From Pseudeuparius sepicola (taxonomy: Eukaryota > Arthropoda > Insecta > Coleoptera > Anthribidae): 64,000 nucleotides of DNA. This document shows positions 1 to 10,299 of this stretch, one piece after another. The stretch covers positions 32,649,278 through 32,713,277 of the forward strand of contig OY987302.1 of NCBI GenBank assembly GCA_963920635.1, in the 5' to 3' direction. The stretch's first letter is position 1. Each line of letters opens with the position of its first letter. The translations under genes and the position numbers were made by a program. The notes below the pieces were generated by a model, which worked only from the letters and a program-made list of their open reading frames with translations, was not told the origin of the DNA and did no database searches.

Positions 1-2285
1 TAGCAAACCTCGGTTTGTTATAATGTTCAAAGTGTCGTTCATTTACTGTTAAGAATTTATGAATTTTCTAGGCAACTTGAAAAAGTTGTCTTTTAATCAG
101 TTTGGTGGAGAAAAAGCCGATTAAAAAATTAAATGGATCTGTTTGCGCCACAAATAATTTTTAGTAAACACGCGTAACCACTTTACTGAATTAATAAAAA
201 GTAGTACGGTCCTGTGTAAAATTCAATTTTCTCCCACCTTCAATAGAAACCTTAACTGCAAGCAAAAATTATTTGTTCCACAGCAAATTTATTTTTAATT
301 CAAAATTCAAAATTTTGAAAAAGCTTTTTGAACTTAGATTGTATTTATTGCACTATGAAATCCAAACAAATGGAACGTAGAAGTTCATTTTTTGTAATTA
401 ATTATTTCAATCGGTATACATAGGGGGTGATCCAGCCAAGGCTAACAATCCCCCTTATTTATTTACATTGTCATATGTTTTACTTTAAGAAAATGTATTC
501 CTAATTATTATTCCTAAACTTTCTAAATCTGCACACAGAAAAACAATGAGTGTGTTCCCAATTAGCTAATTTGGCTCGGCTCGGCTAGGACGAGTGAACG
601 TCGATGCCGCACACGACACGCTGCATACAATGTCTATCATCCGCAGTTTTACGGCGGCGATGGTGGAAATACAGAAAATATAGCTTATTTAGGTATACTG
701 CGATAATACGAGTAGTTTTGTTTCTAATGTGGTAATATGCACAGAGGACAGGGTCGGGCGGCAGTATCGTCAAGTTAATGAGCGTTTCGCGAATTAAAAT
801 GAATGCAAGTAGGTACTTCCCCCAATTTTTTTCAGAAAATATAGTTTGATTTTTATATTTATTTTTTTTATTTTCTGAATTTATATGATACAGGGTTAGT
901 CAGAATGTATAGTAAATACTTTAAAGGGGTGTTCGGCAGGTGGTCTTTCATATAAAATTTTTCGATTTGGGCTTTCCTTGCCAAGTTATTCGGGTCTACA
1001 GGGTGACCCAAAATTATTTTTTTTATTTATATTTCAATAACGGCGCTACTCAAAAATTTGAAATTTGGTATGTGTTATCTACTTACTGGAAGACGCCTTA
1101 GGGTCATTTATTCATTTACGCAGTGCCCTAAAAAATGGTAAAAACTAACAACCCCTATTAATTTTTTTGCTCAAACTTTTTTGAGGTTATCTTTTTGGTC
1201 TTGCAGGTCCATCATTTCAGTGTATCTTTTCATTTTACAATAAAAGTGTACTCTTGTTTTATAACGATAAAATCAACCGTTTGCGTTGAAATTGGCAAAA
1301 CGTGCCCCAAAACACCTGTTAGCTTCAACCTTCGAAACATAAAATTTTTACCTACCGCTTTCAAACGTTACAGATCGACGGTACATTCGAAATAAGGAAA
1401 AAAATACCAATTGGACGTTGGTCAAAACAGCATTGGTTTTCTTGAAAAATAGGGTGTTAAAATTTTGTGAAATTCAATATTTTCCATTTTAAAAGCTAAT
1501 AAGTTTTGGTACAATGTTCATAGGATTTTTTTTCTCAGTTTAAATGGTACAGTCGACGTATTGAATCCTTAATATATTAAGAAAAATGTATAAAAAGTTC
1601 AGATTCATATTTGCAATAACAACGTTCTATTATCGAATTGCAATAATTATAGAAAATCCTTGATTTCACAGATTTTTTTCTGGTCTTTTTTAATAGATAT
1701 GTTTACAGACACAAAATTGAGGGAAATATTTTTTTCTTAAAATGAATACAACCATAAATATGACATTAGCCTTCCTAACAACATTTTTGCAAATGTAGAA
1801 AATTGTATAATTTTGACTTTTTTATCTAAATTCAAATTATTACTTTTATTAAAATGTCAAATATGCTCTAATTGTTATCGCAGGTCTATGATATAAGAGA
1901 TTCCTCTACTTTTGATCTAATCATTGAGATTGCTCTCACATATATCTCAAAAATGACATTTTGCTTACAAGTCTACTTATTCGGACTAAGTTGCAATGAA
2001 AATAATTTGTCATTGCTTTCTTAATACGTCTACAAATAAATCAAAGTCACGTAAATGATAAATTCTATTAAAGTTATGACACATTTGGTATAAAGGACTT
2101 CTTAACAATATAAGTTTGTTTTTGCTATTCGACAATGAAAAAATGTGTGATGATTCCTAGAATTTGATCGAGGACCCAGGAAGTATCTAACAGACATGAA
2201 GAATCAACAAAGTTATTCAAGATGCTGTATAAAAAAGTGGTTGAGGCAAATTTGCGTCTAAGTGTGAGGCTGTAACATTATACTT
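1..2285. other. Noncoding AT-rich repeat-derived sequence
   Basis: I see no supportable gene here; the short open frames have no recognisable motif. Three stretches echo repeats elsewhere in the window. The segment near 200-215 (AGTAGTACGGTCCTGTG) resembles 3466-3482 inside the foldback element. The segment near 425-460 (GGGTGATCCAGCCAAGG, then a C-run) resembles 49436-49470. A stretch beginning CAGGGTTAGTCAG near 892 looks like the end of a common insect repeat. These are probably old transposon or SINE remnants. I could not assign them to a family. Confidence 0.5.
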
Positions 2286-2289
2286 AGCA

Positions 2290-2915
2290 TAAATCTATGA
2301 GACACTTCTCTCTGGATATATCCCATCAACTGAAACCCATAAATTTCAGAAATTTTCTCTGAATTCTGTCAATCTGTAACTTATAAACATAATAATAAGG
2401 ATGTCATACAACTGATGCATATTCCAGTTTAGATCTGACGTAACAGTAATATTATTATAGAGATTTTAGTGCCTCAATGTTGGTGAAGGATCCACAGTTT
2501 CTAATTATGAATCCATAAGCCCTAGAGACTTGACATATGTGATCTCAAATCTGAGTGAGTAAAAAAAAATCCTAAATCCTTTACTTTATCACGAGTTAGA
2601 TATACATTTATTTTGCAAAGTATAAGTGAATAAATGGGGTACCTTTTTCCGCGTAAAAGATACAATTTTGCATTTACTCACATTTAACGTCAAATCATTA
2701 TTAACACAACACTGCTCAACACGATCACTCTGCAATATCAAACAATTATTATTATCAGAGACGCTATAGAAAAAAATGGAATAATTATCGTCAAAAATAA
2801 GTTTATTTAACATTATATTTGAAGTGAGATCGTTAATAAATATTAAAAATAAAAGTGATTCTAAGTTTGACCCTTGTGGAACTCCCGATGATGCCAAATA
2901 TTCAAAAGATTTAAA
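2290..2915 (-). pseudogene. LINE (non-LTR retrotransposon) reverse transcriptase fragment
   Basis: The minus strand carries the central and C-terminal part of a non-LTR reverse transcriptase. The signature SSGVPQGSN-LLFLIFINDL is clear, and the LTRDKVKDLGF block of Jockey/CR1-like LINEs follows it in frame after a stop. Below it, stop-interrupted residues match the usual tail (NWNMHQLYD, YRLTEFRENF). The catalytic FADD motif appears as FDDN, so this is a dead copy. The 5' half, endonuclease and poly-A tail are not visible. The open frame just upstream (to about 3121) could be another LINE piece, but I could not place it. This was read by eye from motifs; clade assignment is uncertain. Confidence 0.7.
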
Positions 2916-3164
2916 TTTGCTTTTTTGAAGTTATAAGAACTAAATGCAAGATTGCTTGCACATGGTTTTTTAGTACAATTAAAATTAAGAAAACCAATTA
3001 TTATAGCCGGTTGATAGCGGACATCTTCTGGTACCAATGGTAATAACAATATATCTCTCTCTATTTCACAATTAATGTTAGATTTTATGACAACATATAT
3101 CTTTAAAATCTTAAAATACAATTATTTTTGTCTGCAAAAGAACTATTTCTCCTTGAAGAATAAT

Positions 3165-3877
3165 CAGGGTGAGTCACATCTAAAGGCAGAGCCGAAAACA
3201 CAAGGTAGAACTCGCTAAAATAAGCACATATGCTTAATAAACATTAGCCCAAAAAAGCTTGGTTCTCCATATACAGCGTGTTGAAAATTTTCCAAAAATA
3301 ACATATTTTTTTTTAATTTCTTTCGATCCCATTTAGGAATTCCAACCAAATTTGGTACACATTATACACTGGACGGTTGCTATTTTGTGGAATAATTTGA
3401 CCCCGTTCCGGTCACCAGCGGCGTAGGTACAAATAGTTACTGTAAATAATTGTAGAAAAAAAGTAGTACGGCCCTGTGCAAAACCAAAAATTTTGCCTTT
3501 TTTGGATAGCCCATTTAATTTGGAACAAAAAGTGCCTCTTGGTATTTTTTTTATTTCTGGTACAGTTTATTCGTAATTTCGGATGTTTTAAACTAGTGTC
3601 AAGATGATTATGCTGGCATTTAAAATAAAATTATTTCTATCTACGCCGCTGCTCATCTGAACAGGGCCAAATTATTGCACAAAATGACAACCCATAATAT
3701 GTATAAAATAATTCCTAAACGGGCTAGAAAAAAAATTAAAAAATATTTGGAAAAGTTTCAACACTCTGTATATGGAGAACCAAGCGTTTTTGAGCTAATG
3801 TTTATTAAGCATATGTGCTTATTTTAGCGAATTCTACCTTGTGTTTTCGGCTCTGCCTTTAGATGTGACTCACCCTG
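3165..3877. mobile_element. 713-bp foldback (MITE-like) element
   Basis: The terminal inverted repeats are about 135 bp each (3165-3300 and 3742-3877) and begin CAGGGTGAGTCACATC on both sides. The inverted relationship continues, more diverged, toward the middle: a GCGGCGTAG block near 3420 is mirrored as CTACGCCGC near 3645. The whole element could therefore fold on itself. There is no coding capacity. Target duplications are not clear. It is probably a nonautonomous DNA transposon or a self-palindromised repeat. Confidence 0.75.
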
Positions 3878-4144
3878 TATGTAGGTACCTATAGTCAAAG
3901 GTGTGTATAAGTACTGTATATTGTTATCTTTGCTACAAAATTTATGCTTAGCATTATTCCATTATTGGTGCGAGCGACTTTCTCGGCGCGTGGCCTGATT
4001 AATATTAGGCGTGAACGATACTCCCAGCGCCATCGGTTCATGACTAGGTAATACAGGTTTGTACTTATTATAGCTAGATGACGCAAATCTCACTTTTTAA
4101 GAGGAGACGGTGTTTCTGCATATCTAGGTAGTATATCTCTTTGA

Positions 4145-5315
4145 TTATAGTAACGTCGGATATTGCGTACTTTTAAATAATAGAGTTGTCGTTGCTAGAC
4201 ATGTAGATATTCTTGAGGAAAATGTAAAATGCATTGGTTTAAATGGGGATGAACTTGAATGTGAGAATAATGAAAATAATGACTTGAAAAGTGAAATTGG
4301 TGAAAGCTTGAAAATTGTGAATGAAAGTTTGAATGATACTTTAAAAAACCCTGAAATTGAAAATGAATCTGCATCCCTAAATCTCAAAGAAATAGAAATC
4401 CTCCAAAGAAACTTGAGGATTATTATGTGTATAATAGCAGTATTTTTGTAAACATGTGTAGAACTGATATACCTAATACGTTTGAGGAGGCGTTAGGTTC
4501 AAAAGAAAATAAATTTTGGAAAAAGGCAATGAATAAAGAGATTGATTGTTTAAATAAAAATAAAACTTGGAAATTGGTTGAAAATATAAATAATAATAAA
4601 GTTTTAGATGTAAAACGGGTTTACACAAAAAATCAGATGAAAGTTTTAAGGCTAGGTTAGTTGTAAGAGGTTTTCAACAAACTGATGAAATTGATGATAT
4701 ATATTCGCCTGTAGCTAAAATGCAAACTTTAAAAATTTTATTGTCATATTGTTGTAATATAGGCCTAGATATTGAACAAATGGATGTTGAGACGGCATTT
4801 TTAAACGGTGAATTAAATTCTGAAGTTTATGTCAAACAACCAAAAGGGTATGAAGACGGGACAAATAGGGTTTGTAAATTGATTAAGGCATTATACGGGT
4901 TAAAAGAAAGTCCAAGGGCATGATACGAATGCCTTGATAAATTTTTGATAAGTATTGGTTTTAATAGAAATAATCTTGACTCTTGCTTATATACTCTTGA
5001 AATTGAAAATGATACTGTTTATTTATTAATCTTTGGCGATGATTTGTTAATTTGTGGAAAAAATGAAAAGGAAATAAAGAAAATTAAAGTTTTGTTATCA
5101 GAAAAATTTGAAATGAAAGATCTTAAAAATTAAGGAGTATCTTGGGATTACCGTAGATTATGAGTCTCGTATACATGAAATGAAAGTAAGTCAAACTAAG
5201 TATATTTAATCATTAGTTAAAAAGTATAATTTAGAAAATAGTAAACTGTATAATACACCAATGGAAGTAAATTTGAAACTTGAAAAATCTGATAATTGTG
5301 AAAGGGCTAATGCAT
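4145..5315 (+). pseudogene. Ty1/Copia retrotransposon pol fragment (reverse transcriptase)
   Basis: This stretch reads through the region after the integrase (GYCVLLNNRVVVARHVDI) into the Copia reverse transcriptase. The landmarks are FEEALGSKENKFWKKAM, KARLVVRGFQQ, QMDVETAFLNGEL, KALYGLKESPRAWYE and LLIFGDDLLICGK, then EYLGITVDYE and NTPMEVN. Frameshifts and stops separate the blocks at about 4660, 4922 and 5133, so it is not functional. The usual YVDD catalytic box reads FGDD. The integrase core, RNase H and both LTRs are missing. On the right it stops abruptly where Polinton sequence begins. Confidence 0.85.
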
Positions 5316-5390
5316 TGGGCAAAGGGCTGATAATCTTCGCAGGTAGAAACGTTTTCAGTCAACTATTGATAGTTTGATAGCGGTTATATT

Positions 5391-5398
5391 TATAAAGG
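5391..5398 (+). promoter_or_regulatory. TATA box of the first Polinton gene
   Basis: TATAAAGG lies about 80 bases before the first ATG of the basic minor-capsid-like ORF. It matches the TATA boxes found in front of the other Polinton genes. No clear initiator is seen here. Confidence 0.4.
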
Positions 5399-5469
5399 TT
5401 AACAGGCCAGGTTAAGGGGAGAAAAGAGCTGCCTGGTTCGTTACAAGTGCAACGAAAGTTAAAAGGAAG

Positions 5470-5906
5470 TTGGGTATGGGTATGAAACCCCCATTTTCGT
5501 TTAGAAGAGATATTGTAAAGAAGGTTGAAAAAGCCCTAAAGAAATCTTTTAATATCAATGAGTTGAATGATCTAAAAACATTGAAAAAATCATCGTTTGC
5601 AGCCGTGAGAGCAGCACGCGTGCACATAAAAAAAGCGGGTGGAAAGAGTAAACTAAAAATAACTAGATTCCCTTTGAACAAAAGAAAGGAGGTTTTCTCC
5701 CGCTTCTGCCTATAGTGGCTGTTTTAGGGGCCCTTGGTTCTATAGCCGGAGGGGCGAGCAGTATAGCCAAAACAATAATTGACGTAAATAATACAAAAAA
5801 GCTGATGGAGAATGGAAAGCAAGCTACGAAGATCATCGGTTCTGGACTCTATTTGCGAAAAAATAAACGTGGTTTCGGTCTTTTTTTAAAGAAAAAAAAC
5901 TATTGA
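5470..5906 (+). pseudogene. Polinton basic minor capsid protein (pVI/pX-like), frameshifted
   Basis: The ORF starts with a lysine-rich segment (RRDIVKKVEKALKKSFN and RAARVHIKKAGGK). Near 5685 it changes frame into the characteristic hydrophobic stretch GGFLPLLPI and the glycine/alanine-rich GALGSIAGGASSIAK. It ends GSGLYLRKNKRGFGLFLKKK. Small proteins of this shape sit directly upstream of the maturation protease in arthropod Polintons and resemble adenoviral core/minor capsid precursors. The GSGLYLRK tail could be a protease-processed peptide, as in adenovirus pVI, but this is inference. Its neighbours are the protease just downstream and the capsid genes after it. It is broken by one frameshift and would not give a full protein as read. 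Confidence 0.6.
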
Positions 5907-6228
5907 AGCCGCCCAACAGACCTTTATCCAACCTAGATTTACTTAAATATGCCGACGGAGTTCCTTATTTTAGAGGTGTGTATATGAGAGATACACTACC
6001 TAAAAAAAACCGAGAAAAAATGAGTCGGCCATTTTAAATTTGGATGTGCAGAGGAACTCCGGGTCTCAAAAATGCGAGTATTTCGACAGCTTTGGCAACC
6101 TGAAACCGCCAAAAGAACTCATCAGATATTCGGGAAATGAAGTTGAAGTTGAATATAACAATAATTCTTATCAAAACTATAATGAGATAACCTGTGGCCA
6201 TTTATGTCTGAGCATCCTAAGAAACTAA
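5895..6228 (+). pseudogene. Polinton adenain-like cysteine protease (PRO), decayed
   Basis: The sequence overlaps the end of the basic protein and reads RPLSNLDLLKYADGVPYFRGVYMRDTLP, a hallmark N-terminus of Polinton maturation proteases. A stop and frame change near 6035 follow, then YFDSFGNLKPPKELIRY and the catalytic-cysteine block ITCGHLCL near the end. The segment that should hold the catalytic histidine (GTHW in relatives) is replaced by a short unrelated run, so the active site is incomplete. Family role: cleavage of capsid precursors during virion maturation. Here it is a pseudogene between the basic protein and the minor capsid gene. Confidence 0.75.
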
Positions 6229-6376
6229 ATAAAATTTCAAAATATGAAGTGCGTTTAATTTGTCCTTCCCCAAAAGGCGCCGAAAATATTCTGAATACCT
6301 CGTCCAATTGGACAGTAACAATAATGGTGGGCAATTTTGCTTCAATTATCTTGTAAAAATAGTTTTCGAGTTTTTC

Positions 6377-6384
6377 TATAAAAG
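6377..6384 (+). promoter_or_regulatory. TATA box of the minor capsid gene
   Basis: TATAAAAG is followed 26-27 bases later by a TCATC initiator-like site and then the ATG at 6413. This is the same arrangement as at the other Polinton genes. Confidence 0.55.
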
Positions 6385-6412
6385 TGGTAGTTGAGGAGAG
6401 AATTCATCAATT

Positions 6413-7075
6413 ATGTCGCTGTTGTTCACACTACACGGATTTACTTCCACACTGTCTATTGACTTTAATATTCCTATACATTTAGAATCAGATTTTGAGT
6501 ATGGTTTGGCCCTGCTAGGATTTCACACATGTAACAGCATACCCAATATAGATGTTGGTATCAACAAATTTTATTATATAAACGCTGATGGATATCGCAA
6601 ATGTTTAGTAATCCCCACAGGCTCGTACGAAATTGAAGCCTAAGAAAAGTACATAGTTGGCGCTTTAAGAAAGGAGGAATCTGATCAGAAAAATCCAATT
6701 TCAATAAAAGCCAATAACAGTCCTTTAAAGTGTGAAATTTACAGTGACTATATTGCTCATGTGTAGTCTATTAGAGTCTGGACAATTGCATACTTTTGAT
6801 ATATCTGTAAACATCGTGAAGGTCAGAACTATACATATAGATTGTAACGTAACATCCGGAGCATACTATAAAAATCAGCAAGTCATACGATTTACGAGTT
6901 TGCAGTTAGCAGCGACCCTGGGTACGCCATAGACGAGTCTCCGTATACATGCCAGTTGCAAAGCCTGAGATTAATAATTTGACTGTAAAAATATTCTCGA
7001 TCAGAACTCTCAACCTGTAAATTTTAGAGGTGAGGAAATAATTGCTCGGTTGGAGTTGAAGCGTGTATGAAATTT
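6413..7075 (+). pseudogene. Polinton minor capsid (penton-like, single jelly-roll) protein, frameshifted
   Basis: The first 76 codons are open (MSLLFTLHGFTSTLSIDF, YELGL-like DFEYGLALLGF, then NKFYYINADG and VIPTGSYEIEA). The reading then changes frame: EKYIVGALRKE, NNSPLKCEIYSDY, VNIVKVRTIHIDCNVTSGAY, and near the end a GEEIIARLELKR-like tail. The block order matches the penton-type minor capsid protein that accompanies the double-jelly-roll protein in arthropod Polintons. Such proteins occupy the five-fold vertices of the capsid. At least three frame changes and an internal stop disable this copy. It lies between the protease and the major capsid gene, as in relatives. Confidence 0.7.
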
Positions 7076-7120
7076 TCGAGCTCGAAAATAGTTTTGGTTT
7101 TTGATGACAAATATCAACCG

Positions 7121-7128
7121 TATAAAAG
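7121..7128 (+). promoter_or_regulatory. TATA box of the major capsid gene
   Basis: TATAAAAG is followed at 7147 by a TCACT initiator-like site, about 26 bases downstream. The capsid ATG at 7211 is 60-65 bases further on. Confidence 0.6.
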
Positions 7129-7210
7129 GCACAATGCTCCAAGAATTCACTAACAAATATTTCACCGAAGAGTGCAGATCATCTCGTTGGAAAATCAACA
7201 ATTTTTAAAT

Positions 7211-8424
7211 ATGTCCTTAACACTTCAAGTCTTTAAATTTCCAACCTATGATGAATCTATTCAACGTTTAGAGAAGCGCACCTGTTACCCATTTGTAAAG
7301 TCATTTAGGAATAATGATACTGTGGAAATAACCATTAATCAGGGTGATGAATGGTTGTTGATGTACGATGCGTCGATTTTTGTCAAAGGTACAGTGACTA
7401 AGAAAACCGGTGTTGGAGATTGCAAACTAGCCAACAACGGTGCCGCATTTCTATTCGATTCAATTTCTTATGAACTAAATGGCAAGGAAGTAGAAGTAGT
7501 GAGAAACCCCGGAATTGTGAGTACGATCAGATCGTATCTTTGCTATACTGCTAATGACGAAAAATATATGTCAACAGCAAGCTGGGTTGGGGTTGATAAA
7601 TCTTTTGCTGCTAACAATGATGAAACATTCAATGTAAGAATACCGCTAAAACATCTGTTTGGAATATTCAACGATTATCAGATGGCAATTTGTGGTAAAC
7701 AAACAGTGAGACTAATACTAGCTCGAAATGATAACAATGCCTTATTACTAACCCAAGACGCCGCAAGCCCGGTTCCTGCCATACCTGCAGAAATAACAAT
7801 TTCAACATTGAATTAAAGGTTAAACATATTCAGCCGAATGATATGATTAGATTGGATCTGCTTAAATCTATAAAAATTGATCGTCCAATTATAATGGCGC
7901 AAATGGGAGCTACATGAATTGCCAAATCTTACAGCAAACTCCCAACGTGAAATACGGGCCGTAAAATCGTCAGCATCCGTGTCAACTCCTCGGTACGTCA
8001 TCGTCGGATTTCAGACTGATCGCAATGATAATTCTGGAAAAATCCCACGTCATTTGATCACATAGATACCACTGATGTAAGATTAATTGTAAACGGTGAA
8101 TATTTTCCATTCGAACGTCAGAGATTGATTTTTGCTGCTAACGACTTTTTGGAGACTTATCACAACTATGTGGAATTTTATCCGAGTTACATGAATGCAA
8201 TGGAGAGTCACCCGCTACTTAGCTATGCAGATTACAAAAATAATGCAGCCCTGTTTGTCATTGACTGTTCTCGCCGGAATGAATCTATAAAAATAAACAC
8301 AGTTAAGTTGTACATAGAAAATAGTGATGGATTTCCTGATAGAACTCGAGTCTACTGCATAATTGTTCATGACTGTACCATGGAGTATTTACCTTTAAGT
8401 GAAACTGTACGAGATTTAATGTAG
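7211..8424 (+). pseudogene. Polinton major capsid protein (double jelly-roll, hexon-like), partly frameshifted
   Basis: The ATG at 7211 is preferred because it follows the TATA/initiator pair and begins the conserved MSLTLQVFKFPTYDES. About 200 codons are open (YPFVKSFRNNDTVEI, WLLMYDASIFVKG, FLFDSISYELNGKEVEVV, IPLKHLFGIFNDY). From 7813 to about 8120 the frame shifts several times; KVKHIQPNDMIRLDLLKSI and a YVIVGFQTDR-like segment are still visible. It then reopens (LVNGEYFPFE, HPLLSYADYKNNAALFVIDC, YCIIVHDCTMEYLPLSE) to a natural stop. This block series is typical of the hexon-like capsid protein of insect Polintons. The copy is damaged in the middle but the two ends are well kept. Confidence 0.8.
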
Positions 8425-8433
8425 ATCCTTATA

Positions 8434-8440
8434 TATAAAA
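8434..8440 (+). promoter_or_regulatory. TATA box and TCAGT initiator of the membrane-protein ORF
   Basis: TATAAAA at 8434 is followed by a perfect arthropod initiator TCAGTT at 8460-8465, and an ATG lies ten bases further at 8475. This is the cleanest example of the shared promoter layout in the Polinton block. Confidence 0.65.
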
Positions 8441-8474
8441 GAGCATTTACTGGCACATTTCAGTTATAATCAAG

Positions 8475-8895
8475 ATGTTGCTGAGTTTGGGTCACATTAT
8501 TTTGTTCTCATTAATAAATAATGTGTTCTATATTTACAACCCTGAAGATGCTAAGGTATTTATTTGCGAACAGGATAAAAGATGTTTCCCATTCAAAACG
8601 GTAGTTGAAAAAATTTCGGTAGCAAGACTACCTAAAAATGCTACATAATTTACACTTCAAGCAATACAAAATCGTACGATTGCTGAAAGTGTGTGGAGGG
8701 AGATCCCACCTTCCACCACGCCCACAATGGCCACACCCAGAGACCTCAGTCAAGAACAACATATAAAAGACCTCGCTTTCGTGCCACTAATTTACTACAT
8801 TACTATATGTTCTTCATTGCTAGTAGCAAAATTATTTATGGAAATAGTAAGAGTATTACTGAATGAGCGATGGAGCATAATTACGAGAGTCTTAT
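8475..8895 (+). pseudogene. Secreted/membrane Polinton ORF with one internal stop
   Basis: From the ATG at 8475 the frame is continuous except for one TAA at 8646. The product begins with a signal-peptide-like hydrophobic start (MLLSLGHIILFSLINNVFYI). A short segment with two cysteines follows (CEQDKRCF). After the stop there is a proline/threonine-rich stretch and a strong membrane segment (FVPLIYYITICSSLLVAKLF). A type I-like topology is suggested by the signal peptide and later membrane span. I do not recognise the family. Without any frame change the reading runs straight into the integrase tail, so the two appear fused by recombination near 8890. Confidence 0.5.
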
Positions 8896-9170
8896 ACGTA
8901 TTTGCTAAAGGATATATGCCTAGTTGGAGTACAGAATTGTTTAAAATAGGCAAAGTACAAATTACCAACCCGCCTACATATCTTCTAGAGAATTTAAATG
9001 GAAGTCCTATAAAGGGTGGGTTTTACTTCGAAGAATTGCAAAAAACTGAACATCCAGATGTCTACCTGGTTGAAAAGATTCTTCGTAGAAAGAGGGGGAA
9101 GGTGCTAGTACGATGGTTGGGCTTTGATAAAGACCATAACTCGTGGATCTCTGAGTCAAACGTCATGTAG
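8896..9170 (+). pseudogene. C-terminal fragment of Polinton integrase with chromodomain
   Basis: The frame reads FAKGYMPSWSTELFKI, then a linker (TNPPTYLLENLNGSPIKGGFY) and a chromodomain (PDVYLVEKILRRKRGKVLVRWLGFDKDHNSWI) ending at a natural stop. This is the standard C-terminus of the retroviral-type integrase in Polintons, where the chromodomain may guide target choice through histone marks. The catalytic DDE core is absent upstream; a different ORF with a membrane segment is fused in its place. Another integrase piece lies at 10306, downstream instead of upstream, which shows that the locus has been rearranged. Confidence 0.75.
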
Positions 9171-9237
9171 AGCTTCAAGTGGTAAGATGGTTGACAGCGG
9201 CTATGAAACCGATAGTAGCGACCATGAATAAGTAAAC

Positions 9238-9729
9238 AATGTAAGCGAAGATTCTCTGATTTTATCATCATGCATCACATTACCTACATATATTATTAAT
9301 AATGGTTTGAGCATTATGAGATATTTCAAACCACAAGTTAATATCCGATCAACAGTGCGACGAAATGTGATTTCGCTGGACTATTTGGAATGGAAAGAAT
9401 TAGTGAATCATTTAAACAACTCTACCAACAACCTGGGTACCTCGATGTTTATCAGATTTAACGATATATTGTTAAGAACGATGTTGACTGCAGATGGAAA
9501 TCAACGAGTGTTGCTTGCAAAAAATGGTGTTAGCCAATGGTTTTCCTTAGCAGAGGTTTTCGAGCCACTAAATATCGAACCATATGTGACTTTAAGGATG
9601 AGCTTTTTGATTAAATTTGAATTGTATGATTTTTACCTTAATTTTTTAGATAAGATCAATGCATTATTAGTAAATAATTGCCATAAATATAATGGAAATT
9701 ATATTTTTAATGCGCAATGCAGTATGTAG
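9238..9729 (+). CDS. Hypothetical protein of the Polinton region
   Basis: About 140 codons are open from 9307, and the frame can be followed upstream to about 9238. It reads RYFKPQVNIRSTVRRNVISLDYLEWKELVNHLN and later QRVLLAKNGVSQWFSLAEVFEPL. I do not recognise the family. The strongly structured pattern of hydrophobic and charged residues and the position after the integrase tail suggest an accessory gene of the element, not chance. No signal peptide, membrane segment or zinc ligand cluster is visible. A PC4-like or other small DNA-binding fold is possible but unsupported. Confidence 0.4.
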   Translation, partial: NVSEDSLILSSCITLPTYIINNGLSIMRYFKPQVNIRSTVRRNVISLDYLEWKELVNHLNNSTNNLGTSMFIRFNDILLRTMLTADGNQRVLLAKNGVSQWFSLAEVFEPLNIEPYVTLRMSFLIKFELYDFYLNFLDKINALLVNNCHKYNGNYIFNAQCSM

Positions 9730-9854
9730 CATGAAAACTTATTGCATTTTTGAACTGTACTCTTATTATAATCAATTTTTGTTAGCAGACTTGTATAGAA
9801 GAAGGTTGGAATAAAGCACTGATTACAAAATATGACTTTTATTTTACAACATTT

Positions 9855-10067
9855 TCATTCCAGACCAATCTTGGGATTTCTTATTAATATAACCGGCTGA
9901 TTGTTGACATGTCGGTAATACTCTTCCCAATCGATTTCAGGCACATGTCCCAACTGTCGCCGACACTTCACCAGATGATTCTGCAGTCGACTTCTCCGTA
10001 CCATGTGGCTGGCAATGTAGGGGCAGGGCACCATGTCTGATTCGATCTGAATGGACTGGTTGTACAT
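9855..10067 (-). CDS. Small CHHC zinc-finger protein (U11-48K/Gtsf1-type finger)
   Basis: This is an intact 70-codon ORF on the minus strand. Residues 14-34 read CPYIASHMVRRSRLQNHLVKC, giving exact C-x5-H-x9-H-x3-C spacing, the CHHC finger of U11-48K and gametocyte-specific factor 1 (Gtsf1/Asterix). Gtsf1 proteins normally carry two such fingers and work with Piwi in transposon silencing; this one has a single finger and a 36-residue tail (IDWEEYYRHVNNQPVI). It has its own TATA and TCATTC initiator upstream on the same strand. It lies inside the Polinton block between integrase pieces. A captured host gene is plausible; no host-side evidence is available here. Confidence 0.65.
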   Translation of the reverse strand: MYNQSIQIESDMVPCPYIASHMVRRSRLQNHLVKCRRQLGHVPEIDWEEYYRHVNNQPVILIRNPKIGLE

Positions 10068-10104
10068 GTTGCTGCAAACTCTTGTTACAAGTTTTCAGAC
10101 TGCA

Positions 10105-10131
10105 GAATGAGCTCGATTTCTCGGTTATATA
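10105..10131 (-). promoter_or_regulatory. TATA box and initiator of the CHHC-finger ORF
   Basis: On the minus strand TATATAA (10125-10131) is followed about 22-25 bases later by TCATTC (10105-10110), then the ATG at 10067. This is the same layout as the plus-strand Polinton promoters. Confidence 0.5.
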
Positions 10132-10299
10132 TACAAACTGGGCGGTGGGGCTAAGACGTCAGGGGTGGGGGGTTACAAGAGAATGAAACACACTATTTGC
10201 AAAATATATTTTTTATTCATCCACACATACATCTTTGACTCCAAGGATTGAAACACTATCAACTAAATATTGCTTATCGTCAAATGGATTTAAACCAAT

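Noticed and set aside
2861..3121. Open frame upstream of the LINE fragment on the minus strand
   Set aside because: It could be another LINE piece, but no motif can be aligned with confidence and the order relative to the reverse transcriptase is unclear.
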